Shown in pieces: positions 44,524 through 53,692 of a stretch of DNA of 64,000 nt. The notes beneath the pieces were generated by a model. It was given only the letters and a program-made list of their open reading frames with translations, was not told the DNA's origin and did no database searches. The stretch's first letter is position 1, and each line of letters begins with the position of its first letter. This DNA is from Acidobacteriaceae bacterium (GTDB lineage: Bacteria > Acidobacteriota > Terriglobia > Terriglobales > Acidobacteriaceae). Location of the stretch: contig DASZBM010000002.1 of NCBI GenBank assembly GCA_035944135.1, forward strand, positions 372,001-436,000, written 5' to 3'. A program made the translations under genes and the position numbers.

Positions 44524-45530
44524 TGAGCCTTTCACCGGAGCAACAGCTACGCGCCTACGTGGAGTACTTCCGCGACCTGGGCGTGTATGAGCTGTACCGG
44601 CAGGCCGCTCCTGAGGTAGCCATCCCGGAGCGGTGGCGCGAGCTGATGGCGCGGCCGAAGCCGCCGGCGACGCCGCAGGCGGGCGCTGCCGTGAGACCGG
44701 CGACCGCTGCCCCGGCAGGTCAGCGGCCGACAGCAGCGGCGCAATCTGCGCCAGGCCCGATGCGTCCCACAGGACCTCAGGTTCCGGCACCGAGGCCGGC
44801 CGCGCAGGCGCATATTCCGCAGGCGCGCATTGAGCCGGAGCCGCAGCGGAGTTATTTTGAGACCGCGCTTCCCGAGGAGCTGCAGGCACCGATGCCAAAA
44901 CCAGTTTCGTTTGATGCGCTGGCGCCGCTGCCCGCGGAGATTGTGTCGGCTGGCCAGCGTGTGGCGGCACTGGAGGCGGTGCGCGCAGAGATCGGCGACT
45001 GCACGCGGTGTCCGCTGGCGTATGCGGGACGACACAAGATTGTGTTTGCGGATGGTGACCCAAACGCCACGCTGATGTTTGTGGGTGAGGGGCCGGGAGC
45101 CGATGAGGACACGCAGGGGCTGCCGTTTGTAGGCAAGGCCGGGCAGTTGCTGAACAACATGATCGGCGCGATGGGGCTGAAGCGCGAAGAGGTGTACATC
45201 GCGAACATCGTGAAGTGCAGGCCGCCGGGGAATCGCACACCGGAGTTTGCCGAGGCGAGCACGTGCTCGCAATTTCTGCTGAAGCAGATTGATATCGTCC
45301 GGCCGAAGGTAATTGTGGCGCTGGGAGCGACGGCTGCGACGTATCTGCTCGGCGTGCGGCAGTCGCTGACTTCGCTGCGCGGACGGTGGCACTCGACGCG
45401 CGGAGCAAAGCTGGTGGTAACGTATCACCCGGCGTTTCTGCTGCGCGATCCGCGGCAGAAGGGCGAGGCGTGGAAGGACCTGCAGATGGTGATGGCCGAG
45501 CTTGGGCTGAAGGCACCGGCGAAGAAGTAA
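44523..45530 (+). CDS. Uracil-DNA glycosylase, type 4 (iron-sulfur)
   Basis: Removes uracil from DNA. The ATG shares one base with the rpoZ stop. Residues 1-45 are a helical start, followed by a long Ala/Pro/Arg-rich linker to about 115. The catalytic part follows: the cysteine pair CTRCPL, the active-site motif GEGPGADEDTQGLPFVGKAG, the second cysteine pair in CRPPGNR...STC for the [4Fe-4S] cluster, and the C-terminal YHPAFLLR. At 335 residues it is well over 100 longer than the core enzyme because of the linker. Confidence 0.92.
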   Translation: MSLSPEQQLRAYVEYFRDLGVYELYRQAAPEVAIPERWRELMARPKPPATPQAGAAVRPATAAPAGQRPTAAAQSAPGPMRPTGPQVPAPRPAAQAHIPQARIEPEPQRSYFETALPEELQAPMPKPVSFDALAPLPAEIVSAGQRVAALEAVRAEIGDCTRCPLAYAGRHKIVFADGDPNATLMFVGEGPGADEDTQGLPFVGKAGQLLNNMIGAMGLKREEVYIANIVKCRPPGNRTPEFAEASTCSQFLLKQIDIVRPKVIVALGATAATYLLGVRQSLTSLRGRWHSTRGAKLVVTYHPAFLLRDPRQKGEAWKDLQMVMAELGLKAPAKK

Positions 45531-45568
45531 TCTGCGATTCAGCAAGCTAGCGCGTCAGTGATGGGCGA

Positions 45569-46372
45569 TTAGATGGAGTTGTCGCCGCCGCCGTCGTCGA
45601 AGTCAGAGCCGGAGTCGTCGAATCCGGAATCGTCGAAGCCACTGTTGTCGACGAAGTCTGTGGAATCGTTTCCGAAGCCGCCGATGTCATTGCCTGAGTT
45701 GTCAGCGACATCGGCGGAACTTTGCGATGAGCTCTGGTCGCCGAGGTCCTGACGGCTTGCATCGTTCTCAGGGTTGTAGAAATTGCTGTCGTCCGCGTGG
45801 TGCTCGTGCTGGCCGGCATCGTCGTAGTAATTGTTCACGACGCTTTCGTTGGGGTGTCCGTAGCCATATGGGCCGCCGCCGAAGCCGTGGAAGAGTGACT
45901 CCATGCTCTCGAAGGCCATCTCTCCCATAGCGACTCCGGCTGCGGTCTGCAGCGCGCCGCGCAGGAAGCCGCCGCCGGATCCGGGGTAGACGGGCTGGGT
46001 GTATGCGGGGGCGTAGGCCGGCGCATACGGCGGCGGATAGCCGGGGTTGTTCACGGGTTGATACTGCGGCTGCTGTTGCTGTGAACCGGATGGGCCGCCG
46101 AAGATCTTGCTGAGGAAGCTGCCGCCTCCGCTCTGCTGCGGGTGCTGGCGAGCTTCGTCGAGTGCAGACTGCAACTGCTGAATCTGCTGCTGCGCCTGCT
46201 GAAGACCGTACTGCTGGACGAGGACCGTTTGCGCAAGGATGTAAAGCGCGTCAGGAATCGTGGCGAGATTCTGCTGAAGGTAACGCTCGGTATCGAGGTC
46301 CTTGTCGGGGACCTGCGCGTTGCGGATGCGTTCGATGAGGCCGTCGATCATCTGCTGCTCTTGCGGTGTCAT
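45569..46372 (-). CDS. DUF2076 domain protein
   Basis: A 267-residue protein. Residues 1-70 match the DUF2076 family start (TPQEQQMIDGLIERIRNAQ, then LYILAQTVLVQQYGLQQAQ), which is a helical coiled-coil-like region. Next is a Gln/Pro/Tyr-rich segment and a Gly-rich hydrophobic piece (GGGFLRGALQTAAGVAMGEM). The last 80 residues are an acidic Asp/Ser/Gly low-complexity tail. Function is unknown; the family is often found in envelope contexts. It is convergent with the glycosylase gene. Confidence 0.85.
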   Translation of the reverse strand: MTPQEQQMIDGLIERIRNAQVPDKDLDTERYLQQNLATIPDALYILAQTVLVQQYGLQQAQQQIQQLQSALDEARQHPQQSGGGSFLSKIFGGPSGSQQQQPQYQPVNNPGYPPPYAPAYAPAYTQPVYPGSGGGFLRGALQTAAGVAMGEMAFESMESLFHGFGGGPYGYGHPNESVVNNYYDDAGQHEHHADDSNFYNPENDASRQDLGDQSSSQSSADVADNSGNDIGGFGNDSTDFVDNSGFDDSGFDDSGSDFDDGGGDNSI

Positions 46373-46440
46373 GGTGTCTCCGTTGATGTGCCTGCCGATG
46401 TATACGATACGACGGATGGTTAAGTTCTGAGGTGAGCCGG

Positions 46441-46470
46441 TTTGGAGCAGGGAAGAACTTTTGCTAGACT
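46441..46470 (+). promoter_or_regulatory. Candidate promoter of tRNA-Ala
   Basis: TTTGGA, 18 bases, TAGACT. The -10 box ends 45 bases before the mature tRNA, leaving a short 5' leader. Confidence 0.4.
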
Positions 46471-46514
46471 GAGAGGGTTGCAGATCGCGCCTTTGGCGCT
46501 GGATGTGTAGGTGT

Positions 46515-46590
46515 GGGGCTGTAGCTCAGCTGGGAGAGCGCCTCGTTCGCAACGAGGAGGTCAGCGGTTCGATCCCGCTCAGCTCCACCA
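46515..46590 (+). tRNA. tRNA-Ala (anticodon CGC)
   Basis: Full cloverleaf of 76 bases: acceptor stem GGGGCTG/CAGCTCC (one G-U), D arm GCTCAGCTGGGAGAGC, anticodon stem CCTCG/CGAGG with loop TTCGCAA, T loop TTCGATC, and CCA encoded. The anticodon CGC reads GCG. Confidence 0.96.
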
Positions 46591-46622
46591 AAAGCAAATC
46601 TAAAGTAGTCCGATGAGGATCG

Positions 46623-46648
46623 AAAGCCAGCGCTCATGCTGGCTTTTT
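46623..46648 (+). terminator. Terminator after tRNA-Ala
   Basis: Nine-base stem AAAGCCAGC/GCTGGCTTT, six-base loop, then T5, 32 bases after the tRNA. Confidence 0.85.
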
Positions 46649-46725
46649 GCGTTCGTGCACGGGATTCCGTGTGAGAGTGATTGTTCTTAGTTACTCGTCA
46701 CTCGCTGCAGCTTCTCTTTTGGAGG

Positions 46726-48180
46726 CTAGGAGGTGTGATCGCTGTTTTGTGCAACACTTGGGACGATCACGGTGAAGACGGAACCCTGGCCGACCTGACT
46801 TGTTACCTGGATAGTGCCGCCGTGCGCCTCGACGATAGCACGACTAATGGCAAGACCCATGCCGGTGCCGGAACTGGATTCTGCCTGTGATCTGGCGCGG
46901 TAAAACCGTTCGAAGATCAGAGGCTGCTCGGAAGGTTCAATTCCGATTCCGCGATCCGCGACGCTAATGACCACGTTCCGACCGTTTGTCTGCGCGGTGA
47001 TGGTGATCGGGGTGTTCGGTTTTGAGTATTTGTCAGCATTCTCCAAAAGATTGCAGATGACTTTCTGGAACATTACCGGATCTGCGCGCATCTCCAGTCG
47101 TTCATCGATATTTATGACCAGGGTGTGCCGCTCCTCGACACCGGAGCATATCTGGAGGGCATTTGCGACAACATCCGCCACGCGAATCGGGGCGAAGTGC
47201 ATTTGAACCTGTTGCGCATCGAGCTGGGCCATCTCCACTGCCTCGGAGACAAGCTTGTTAAGGCGATCGCACTCTTCATCAATGATGCTGAGTAACTCGT
47301 ATTGCTGCCCGTTTTCGACACTGTTTGCCAAGAGCGCGGTGGCCGCTCCTTTTATCGACGTCAGCGGCGTTCGCAGCTCATGCGTGATGGAGTCGATCAT
47401 CAAGGTCCTCAGCCGCTCGCTTTCTTTTGCTGCTTCGTTGTGCGCGATACTCTCCAGAGCCTGAGCGCGTTCCATCGAAATAGAGATGAGGCTTCCTATT
47501 GCCTGTGCAGTTGCTTTCGATAGCGAGGCTCCGCGTAGCACCAATACGCCCTTCGGGCGGACTCCAGTCCTAATAGGGATAACCAGTTCGGAGACGTCGT
47601 CGCGAACATCCGATAACGTAGAAGCTAAGTTGTGGAGGTGCGGCAGCTCGATCTCCGAAGCTGTATCGCCGGCCTGATAGAGACGATCTCCATCGAGAAG
47701 ATAAAGCATGGCTGTTCTGGCGGACGTGACATCAAGAGCAGCATGAGGCACGTTTGCCCACAGGCTTCCGGCATGTTCTGGCTGAAGAAACTCCCGGCTT
47801 AAACGAAACAGCACTTCCAATTCGCGTTGCCGAAGCTTTGCGTCTCTGGCCTCGTCGCGCGCGCGTTGCGACAATCGGCTGGCTATGATCGCGGTTGTCA
47901 GAAAGGCAAGCAGTGCGAGCCAATTTTGAGGGTCCGAGATCGTGAAGGTATCGATCGGGGGGAGGAAATAGTAGTTGTAGAGTATTGTCGCTGCTACGGA
48001 GATGAGTACTGCATATCTGAGGCCCCATTCCGCTGCGAGAACGAGGATGAGCAGGAGCAACGTGAGCGCAACGGTAGTGGTGTTGACATGAAACCAACGC
48101 CGGTACACGGCTACAATTCCGGCCAGAGCGCCGAAGGCAAGCAGCCAGCGTATAACGGAAATCGAACGGCGAGAGTGCAC
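46726..48180 (-). CDS. kdpD: Sensor histidine kinase, C-terminal half of split KdpD
   Basis: Membrane kinase part of the potassium sensor. Start taken at GTG 48180, seven bases after a TACAAT box; an open frame extends to 48273 over the divergent gene. The 484-residue protein has four closely spaced helices (DUF4118, about residues 8-100, with YNYYFLPPIDTF typical of KdpD), a GAF-like region (about 130-255), a HisKA domain with phospho-His in SITHELRTPL, and an HATPase with NLLENADKYS, DRGIGIE and GTGMGL. The cytoplasmic N-terminal KdpD and USP domains are missing and are encoded divergently. Confidence 0.9.
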   Translation of the reverse strand: MHSRRSISVIRWLLAFGALAGIVAVYRRWFHVNTTTVALTLLLLILVLAAEWGLRYAVLISVAATILYNYYFLPPIDTFTISDPQNWLALLAFLTTAIIASRLSQRARDEARDAKLRQRELEVLFRLSREFLQPEHAGSLWANVPHAALDVTSARTAMLYLLDGDRLYQAGDTASEIELPHLHNLASTLSDVRDDVSELVIPIRTGVRPKGVLVLRGASLSKATAQAIGSLISISMERAQALESIAHNEAAKESERLRTLMIDSITHELRTPLTSIKGAATALLANSVENGQQYELLSIIDEECDRLNKLVSEAVEMAQLDAQQVQMHFAPIRVADVVANALQICSGVEERHTLVINIDERLEMRADPVMFQKVICNLLENADKYSKPNTPITITAQTNGRNVVISVADRGIGIEPSEQPLIFERFYRARSQAESSSGTGMGLAISRAIVEAHGGTIQVTSQVGQGSVFTVIVPSVAQNSDHTS

Positions 48181-48187
48181 GTAGGAG

Positions 48188-48193
48188 ATTGTA
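48188..48193 (-). promoter_or_regulatory. Candidate -10 box of the split KdpD kinase gene
   Basis: TACAAT on the minus strand, seven bases before GTG 48180, inside the 16-base space between two divergent genes. The same bases lie beside the AGGAG ribosome site of the plus-strand gene. Confidence 0.5.
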
Positions 48194-48196
48194 CGG

Positions 48197-49330
48197 GTGG
48201 AGGCGAATAGAAAGTCGGCCGAGGACTGGCTTCTCAGTAGTGCGGAGGCTGAAAAGAAGCGTGGACGCTTCAAGGTCTTCCTTGGCTACGCGCCGGGCGT
48301 CGGTAAAACGTTCAGCATGTTGAGCGAGGGAGTTCGCCGCCGGAGCCGCGGAGAAGATGTCGTGATTGGGATCGTGGAGACACACGGTCGAGCAGTGACG
48401 GCCGAGCTTGCCGCAAAGCTGGAGCAGGTTCCGCGCAAGGAGATCAATTACAAGGGAACGCTGTTCAGCGAGATGGATGTAGACGCGATCCTTGCGCGCA
48501 TGCCGCAGGTTGCGCTCATCGACGAACTTGCACACACCAACATCGAAGGCAGCCGCAATGCGAAACGCTATGAAGATGTTCTGCTGTTGCTGGAGAAGGA
48601 TATAGACGTTCTCAGTACGGTGAACATCCAGCACGTGGAAAGCCTCGCACCACAGGTGCAATCGTTGACCGGCATCGCGGTCCGTGAGACTGTCCCCGAT
48701 TGGGTTCTTGACCGCGCCGACGAGATTGTCATGAGTGACCTGACGCCGGAAGCGCTCGTGACGAGGATGCGACGGGGTGATATTTATCCCATGGAGCGCG
48801 TCGAACGGTCACTTACGAACTTTTTCCGGCGCGGCAATCTCATCGCCCTGCGCGAAATGGCGCTGCACCGCGTAGCGCGTGCAGTAGACCGCAATCTGGA
48901 CGACTACGTGCGAAGGAAGAATCTCGGCCCACATTGGGCGGTGGCCGAGAAGGTTGCAGTCTGCATCAGCGCAAGCCGGCAGGCGAGAGACTTGATCGCT
49001 CGCGGCGCCAAGCTCGCACAGGCGCTCGATGCGGAACTGTATGTCCTGCACGTTCAGGATGGCCGAGATGAAGACGAAGAACGCAAGCGAACGCTGGAGT
49101 CCAGCCTGCAGTTCGCGAGGAATCTCGGCGCAGCCATTGTTCCGCTGACCGGCACAGACACGGCCCGTGTTACTGCGGCTTTCGTGCGGGAGAACCGCAT
49201 TACGCAGACTATCGTTGGACGTTCCGCAGTGCGTGGGCTTCGAAGCTATCTGTATTATCTGGCTATCCAGAAGTTCATGTCCGAAGCCCCGCATGTGGAC
49301 TTGCATATTGTTACGCAGGAGAAGCATTAA
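48197..49330 (+). CDS. kdpD: KdpD N-terminal sensor half (KdpD domain plus USP domain)
   Basis: Cytoplasmic half of the potassium sensor. The GTG has AGGAG nine bases upstream. The 377-residue protein contains the KdpD domain (residues about 22-230) with Walker A GYAPGVGKTFSML, GIVETHGR, ALIDELAHTNIEGS and VNIQHVESL. A universal-stress-protein domain follows (about 250-375: VAVCISASRQARDLIARGAKLA...). It stops before the membrane segment; the rest is the divergent gene. Together the two halves (377 + 484) equal a normal KdpD of about 890. It is followed two bases later by kdpE. Confidence 0.92.
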   Translation: MEANRKSAEDWLLSSAEAEKKRGRFKVFLGYAPGVGKTFSMLSEGVRRRSRGEDVVIGIVETHGRAVTAELAAKLEQVPRKEINYKGTLFSEMDVDAILARMPQVALIDELAHTNIEGSRNAKRYEDVLLLLEKDIDVLSTVNIQHVESLAPQVQSLTGIAVRETVPDWVLDRADEIVMSDLTPEALVTRMRRGDIYPMERVERSLTNFFRRGNLIALREMALHRVARAVDRNLDDYVRRKNLGPHWAVAEKVAVCISASRQARDLIARGAKLAQALDAELYVLHVQDGRDEDEERKRTLESSLQFARNLGAAIVPLTGTDTARVTAAFVRENRITQTIVGRSAVRGLRSYLYYLAIQKFMSEAPHVDLHIVTQEKH

Positions 49331-49332
49331 CC

Positions 49333-50067
49333 GTGCAACCATCTCACGGAGCGAAGATTCTTGTTGTTGATGATGAGCGGCAGATTGTGCGCATGCTCCG
49401 CGCGTCTTTGCAGAGCAGTGGATATGAGGTTGCGGTGGCGACCAATGGCATCGAGGCGCTGGACCGCCTCGCAGCGGATCACCCGGACCTCGTGATTACT
49501 GACCTTGCCATGCCGGAGATGAATGGACTTGAACTGACGCGGGCGATTCGACGAGGCGCGCAGACGCCGATCATCGTTTTGAGCGTGCGCGACAGCGACG
49601 GGATGAAGGTACAGGCGCTGGATGAAGGAGCGGATGACTACCTGACAAAGCCGTTCAGCATGCCTGAGCTGCTTGCTCGTGTTCGGGCGCAACTGCGCCG
49701 GCTGCCATCCGCGGCGGAACAGCAGAGCCGCATCGAGGCCGGTGACTTTGTCATCGATCGCGATGCGCATTCGGTGCTGTTGCGCGGTGATTCGGTTCGC
49801 CTGACGCCCAAGGAGTTCGATCTTCTCTGGTTCTTATCCCGATCTCCGGGACGCGTGCTTACGCACAAGGTGCTGCTTCGAGCGATCTGGGGGCCCGCAG
49901 GTGATGAGCAACCCGACTACCTGCGCGTGCTCATCGCGAATCTGCGCAAGAAGATCGAGCGCGATCCAGGCAAGCCCAGCTACATCCAAAGCGAGCCTTG
50001 GGTGGGATACCGATTTCTTCCATCGGGTCAAGACGCAACGGATGACGACACTCCTATAGCTTCTTAA
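49333..50067 (+). CDS. kdpE: Response regulator KdpE
   Basis: OmpR-type regulator expected to activate kdpFABC when phosphorylated. The 244-residue protein has a receiver domain with acidic pocket VVDDE, phospho-acceptor Asp57 (LVITDLAMPEMNG) and Lys in LTKPFSM, then a winged-helix DNA-binding domain (LTPKEFDLLWFL, and WGPAGDEQPDYLRVLIANLRKK). The start is GTG two bases after the KdpD-N stop, so translation is probably coupled. Confidence 0.94.
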   Translation: MQPSHGAKILVVDDERQIVRMLRASLQSSGYEVAVATNGIEALDRLAADHPDLVITDLAMPEMNGLELTRAIRRGAQTPIIVLSVRDSDGMKVQALDEGADDYLTKPFSMPELLARVRAQLRRLPSAAEQQSRIEAGDFVIDRDAHSVLLRGDSVRLTPKEFDLLWFLSRSPGRVLTHKVLLRAIWGPAGDEQPDYLRVLIANLRKKIERDPGKPSYIQSEPWVGYRFLPSGQDATDDDTPIAS

Positions 50068-50118
50068 CGGCTTTTCAATGGAATTCATACGATCGCTGGC
50101 CGCACTCTGGACAGCGGT

Positions 50119-51702
50119 ATGAAACACGCGGTAAGACTTTTCGTCTCCTCTGTTCTCATCTTCGCCGCATGTGTTGCGTCGGCCCAGAGCGCGCCGGAAG
50201 TGCAGCAAACGCCGGTCAGTATCGAGCAGCTACAGCGGGAGATTGACTCTCTTCAGCGCCAACTCAATGCGCTAAAGAGTCAAAGTGCGGCGACAGGAAC
50301 GCAGGCGTCCGCGCCACCGCCGTCTCTTCCCATCGGTACTGATGCGTCGGTTGCACGGCCCGCAGGCGCGCCTGAAGAGGGAACTGTTCAGACGGCGCAC
50401 ACGGAGGCGCCGGCGACACATCCTGCTCCTGATCGTCGTCACAGTGAGCCGTTCGCGTTCGCAGACTTCACGTGGTTGAACGGCAATCCGCGCACCAAGG
50501 ACACGCCATATGCGACGGAGTTCTTCACGCCGGAGATCCGCGCTGACGTGAGCTATACGTACGATTTCCGGCACCCTGCAGATGACACGATCGGCGGCTC
50601 CAGCGAGGTATTTCGCGCGCAGGAAGTAGTGCTCGACGATCTGGGCATCGGTGGCGATTTCCACCTCGATAACGTGCACGCGCGGGTACTCAGTCAGATT
50701 GGGCTTTACTCAACCGCCACGCCTCGTAACGACGCGAGTCCGACGCGCGGACAGTGGGACCTGGCTGATGCCTACCGTTATGTCTCTGAGGCAAACGCCG
50801 GATACCACTTCAACGTGCAGCACGGCCTCAACGTTGATGGCGGCATCTTTCTTTCCTATGTGGGTCTGTTCTCGTTCTACCAGTTTGATAACTGGGCGTA
50901 TCAGCCATCGTATGTGTCGTCTAATACGCCATGGTTTTTCACCGGCGCGCGCGTCCAGTATTTTCCGACAGAGAAGCTGAAGATTGAGCCGTGGTTCATC
51001 AATGGCTGGCAGTCGTACGGCCGCTTCAACAATCGCCCCGGGTTGGGCGGTCAATTGCTCTGGAGACCGAACGACAAGTTTCAGTTCATCGGCAATCAGT
51101 ATGGCTACGGCGAGGACGCTCTTGGCGTATCCAGTCGCACTCGCTATCACACCGATGACAGCATTGAGTACAAGTATCTCGACCGGCCGTACGGGCTCTT
51201 GAGTAAGGCTGCGTTAAGTCTCACGGGCGATGCCGGATGCGAAAGCGGCGGCGGCGTGAGTTGTCATGGCAACACCGTGCAAGGACCCAAGCAGAGTTTT
51301 CTGGGATTCATGGAGTACAACCGATTCTGGTTCAAACACGATCAGTACGGGCTGACACTCGGCGGTGGTCGCATCAACAATCCTGGCCGGTATCTTGTGC
51401 TGCTGCCGCCGATCAACGGCGCGACCGCGGCATCGGGTACGCAATACTTCACGGAGAATCCTGGCGATCCGTTCAAGGCCTGGGACGCTTCCGTCACGGC
51501 CGACTACATGCCGAGCCAATACATCACCTGGCGGTTGGAGTACAACCACCGCGCGGCAAACGTGCCGTACTTTGCGGGCCCAGGTGGAATTACTCCACCA
51601 AATGGAAACCAGGGTGCTCCCGGGTCGCAGGTTGAAGGCTGGAGTCCGGATCTTCGCAAATCGGAGAACCGTATGACTGCGGCGATTCTAGTGAAGTTTT
51701 GA
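50119..51702 (+). CDS. Outer-membrane beta-barrel porin in the kdp operon
   Basis: A 527-residue porin-like protein resembling the BBP2/OmpL-like barrel family. Residues 1-22 are a signal peptide ending ASAQ. Next is a short coiled coil (IEQLQREIDSLQRQLNALKSQ), a Pro/Ala linker, then about 400 residues of alternating strands (FAFADFTWLNGNP; ADVSYTYDF; RLEYNHRAANVPYF) ending in Phe, as barrel proteins do. It lies between kdpE and kdpFABC. It likely admits K+ across the outer membrane under limitation; this is inference from context. Confidence 0.82.
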   Translation: MKHAVRLFVSSVLIFAACVASAQSAPEVQQTPVSIEQLQREIDSLQRQLNALKSQSAATGTQASAPPPSLPIGTDASVARPAGAPEEGTVQTAHTEAPATHPAPDRRHSEPFAFADFTWLNGNPRTKDTPYATEFFTPEIRADVSYTYDFRHPADDTIGGSSEVFRAQEVVLDDLGIGGDFHLDNVHARVLSQIGLYSTATPRNDASPTRGQWDLADAYRYVSEANAGYHFNVQHGLNVDGGIFLSYVGLFSFYQFDNWAYQPSYVSSNTPWFFTGARVQYFPTEKLKIEPWFINGWQSYGRFNNRPGLGGQLLWRPNDKFQFIGNQYGYGEDALGVSSRTRYHTDDSIEYKYLDRPYGLLSKAALSLTGDAGCESGGGVSCHGNTVQGPKQSFLGFMEYNRFWFKHDQYGLTLGGGRINNPGRYLVLLPPINGATAASGTQYFTENPGDPFKAWDASVTADYMPSQYITWRLEYNHRAANVPYFAGPGGITPPNGNQGAPGSQVEGWSPDLRKSENRMTAAILVKF

Positions 51703-51733
51703 AGCGCATGTTCTTCGTCGGGAGATGGTAACC

Positions 51734-51838
51734 ATGTTTGACCTCATTTCGATGTTTGCTATATCGGCGATGTTTGTGCTGTCCGCAGCTTACGTGAACG
51801 GTTGCGAACGATTGAAGGGAAAGCGATCCCCATGCTGA
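51734..51838 (+). CDS. Small hydrophobic kdp-operon peptide
   Basis: A 34-residue peptide, MFDLISMFAISAMFVLSA then YVNGCERLKGK. One membrane helix followed by a Tyr-Val-x-Gly-Cys-Glu-Arg-Leu end. From memory, peptides of this shape precede kdpF in several bacteria. GGAGATGG lies upstream at a proper spacing, and its 3' end overlaps kdpF by seven bases. It may be a small accessory subunit. Confidence 0.65.
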   Translation: MFDLISMFAISAMFVLSAAYVNGCERLKGKRSPC

Positions 51839-51915
51839 ACGCGTTGCTCCTCACAATTTCGGTGGCTCTACTGGCTTATCTCGTATATGCGCTGTTGCGT
51901 CCGGAGAAATTCTGA
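51832..51915 (+). CDS. kdpF: K+-transporting ATPase subunit KdpF
   Basis: A 27-residue single-helix peptide, LLLTISVALLAYLVYALL then RPEKF, typical of KdpF, which stabilises the KdpABC complex. Its TGA shares one base with the kdpA ATG. Confidence 0.9.
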   Translation: MLNALLLTISVALLAYLVYALLRPEKF

Positions 51916-53678
51916 TGTCCCTGAATGGCTGGCTGCAAATCTTTGTGTTTATTGCCGCCGTGTTGCTGCTGGCCAAGCCCATGGGCGGCTACATGACACG
52001 TGTGTTCGAGCGGCGCAAGACGTTTCTCGATCCGATCATGGCACCTTGCGAGCGCCTTCTGTATCGCTTGACGGGGGTACATCCGGACCACGAGATGCGG
52101 TGGACCGAGTACACGATCGCCATGCTCGTTTTCAGCGCCGCCACAATGGTGCTTACCTATGCGGTCGAACGTTTGCAGCATCTGCTGCCGCTGAACCCGC
52201 AGCACCAGCTGGCGGTTGAGCCTGCGCTCGCGCTCAATACTGCGATCTCCTTCACGACGAATACCAACTGGCAGGCCTATACGCCTGAGTCAACTATGAG
52301 CTATCTGACGCAGATGCTCGGGCTGACTACACACAACTTCTGGTCGGCCGCGGTCGGGATGGCGCTCGCGGTTGCGTTCATTCGCGGTATCGCACGCCGG
52401 GAGATGAAGACGCTCGGCAACTTCTGGGTGGACCTTACACGCGGAACGCTGTGGGTACTGCTGCCCATCTCCATCGTCTTTTCGCTTGCGCTTGTATCGC
52501 AGGGCGTGGTGCAGAACTTCCGGCCCTACGATACTGCGAAGCTGGTCGAGCCCCAGAAGGTGACCGGGACAGACGGCAAGACGCAACTTGTCACGACGCA
52601 AACCATCGCGCAAGGACCAGTGGCGTCGCAGGAAGCCATTAAGATGCTTGGCACGAACGGTGGTGGATTCTTCAATGCCAATAGCGCGCATCCGTTTGAA
52701 AATCCCACCCCGCTCTCCAACCTGCTGCAGATGATCTCGATCTTCCTATTGCCTGCCGGCCTGGCAATCGCACTGGGGCAAATGGTGGGCTCGCCAAAGC
52801 ATGGCTGGGCCGTGCTCGCGGCGATGGTGGTGCTGTGGTTCGCGGGGACGACGACATGCTACTGGGCGGAGTCACAACCCAATCCGCTGCTGCACGGCGT
52901 GGACCAACACGTGTCCGTGATGCAGGCCGGCGGCAATATGGAGGGTAAAGAGGTTCGCTTCGGTATTGCAAACTCTGCGCTGTTCGCGACGGTTACGACA
53001 GATGCAAGTTGCGGAGCCGTGAACGGCATGCATGACAGTTTCATGCCTCTTGGTGGCATGGTGCCCATGGTCAACATCCTGCTCGGGGAGATCGTTTTCG
53101 GCGGCGTCGGCGCGGGTTTGTACGGCATGCTGATGTTTGTCGTGGTTTCCGTGTTCATCGCCGGCCTCATGGTGGGACGAACGCCGGAATATCTGGGCAA
53201 GAAGATCGAAGCCTATGACGTGCAAATGAGCATGCTATACCTGCTCATTTTCCCTCTGATCATCCTGAGCTTCGCCGCGGTAACGGTGTCGATGCCGAAT
53301 CTCGGCTTGAGCAGTCTCGCGAATCATGGGCCGCACGGGTTGAGCGAAATCCTGTACGCATACAGTTCCGCTACAGGGAACAACGGCTCGGCGTTCGCCG
53401 GCCTGAACGCCAACACTCATTGGTATAACTACTCGCTTGCCGTGGCGATGTTCTTCGGCAGGTTCATGATGGCGATTCCGATGCTCGCCCTGGCTGGAAG
53501 CCTGGTGCAAAAGAAAATTGCGCCTGCCTCTGTGGGCACATTCCCGGTGACGACACCGCTGTTCACCGTGTTGCTCATCGGAGTCATCCTGATTGTTGGG
53601 GCCCTAACCTTTTTCTGCGCGCTCTCGCTTGGTCCCGTGCTGGAGCACCTGTTGCTGCGTGCGGGCAACGTCTTCTGA
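51915..53678 (+). CDS. kdpA: K+-transporting ATPase subunit KdpA
   Basis: Potassium-selective channel-like subunit of the high-affinity Kdp pump. The 587-residue length and about ten helices fit. The selectivity-filter repeats are visible, for example [11 protein letters not shown] and [19 protein letters not shown]. The C-terminus ends in a long helix ([15 protein letters not shown]). It overlaps kdpF by one base and precedes kdpB by 14. Confidence 0.97.
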   Translation: MSLNGWLQIFVFIAAVLLLAKPMGGYMTRVFERRKTFLDPIMAPCERLLYRLTGVHPDHEMRWTEYTIAMLVFSAATMVLTYAVERLQHLLPLNPQHQLAVEPALALNTAISFTTNTNWQAYTPESTMSYLTQMLGLTTHNFWSAAVGMALAVAFIRGIARREMKTLGNFWVDLTRGTLWVLLPISIVFSLALVSQGVVQNFRPYDTAKLVEPQKVTGTDGKTQLVTTQTIAQGPVASQEAIKMLGTNGGGFFNANSAHPFENPTPLSNLLQMISIFLLPAGLAIALGQMVGSPKHGWAVLAAMVVLWFAGTTTCYWAESQPNPLLHGVDQHVSVMQAGGNMEGKEVRFGIANSALFATVTTDASCGAVNGMHDSFMPLGGMVPMVNILLGEIVFGGVGAGLYGMLMFVVVSVFIAGLMVGRTPEYLGKKIEAYDVQMSMLYLLIFPLIILSFAAVTVSMPNLGLSSLANHGPHGLSEILYAYSSATGNNGSAFAGLNANTHWYNYSLAVAMFFGRFMMAIPMLALAGSLVQKKIAPASVGTFPVTTPLFTVLLIGVILIVGALTFFCALSLGPVLEHLLLRAGNVF

Positions 53679-53692
53679 CTGAAAGGAAGCTG

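Noticed and set aside
48181-48273. Longer N-terminus of the KdpD kinase half, overlapping the divergent gene
   Set aside because: The overlap is antisense to KdpD-N codons, and a GTG at 48180 has a promoter box at the proper distance; family helices begin right after it.
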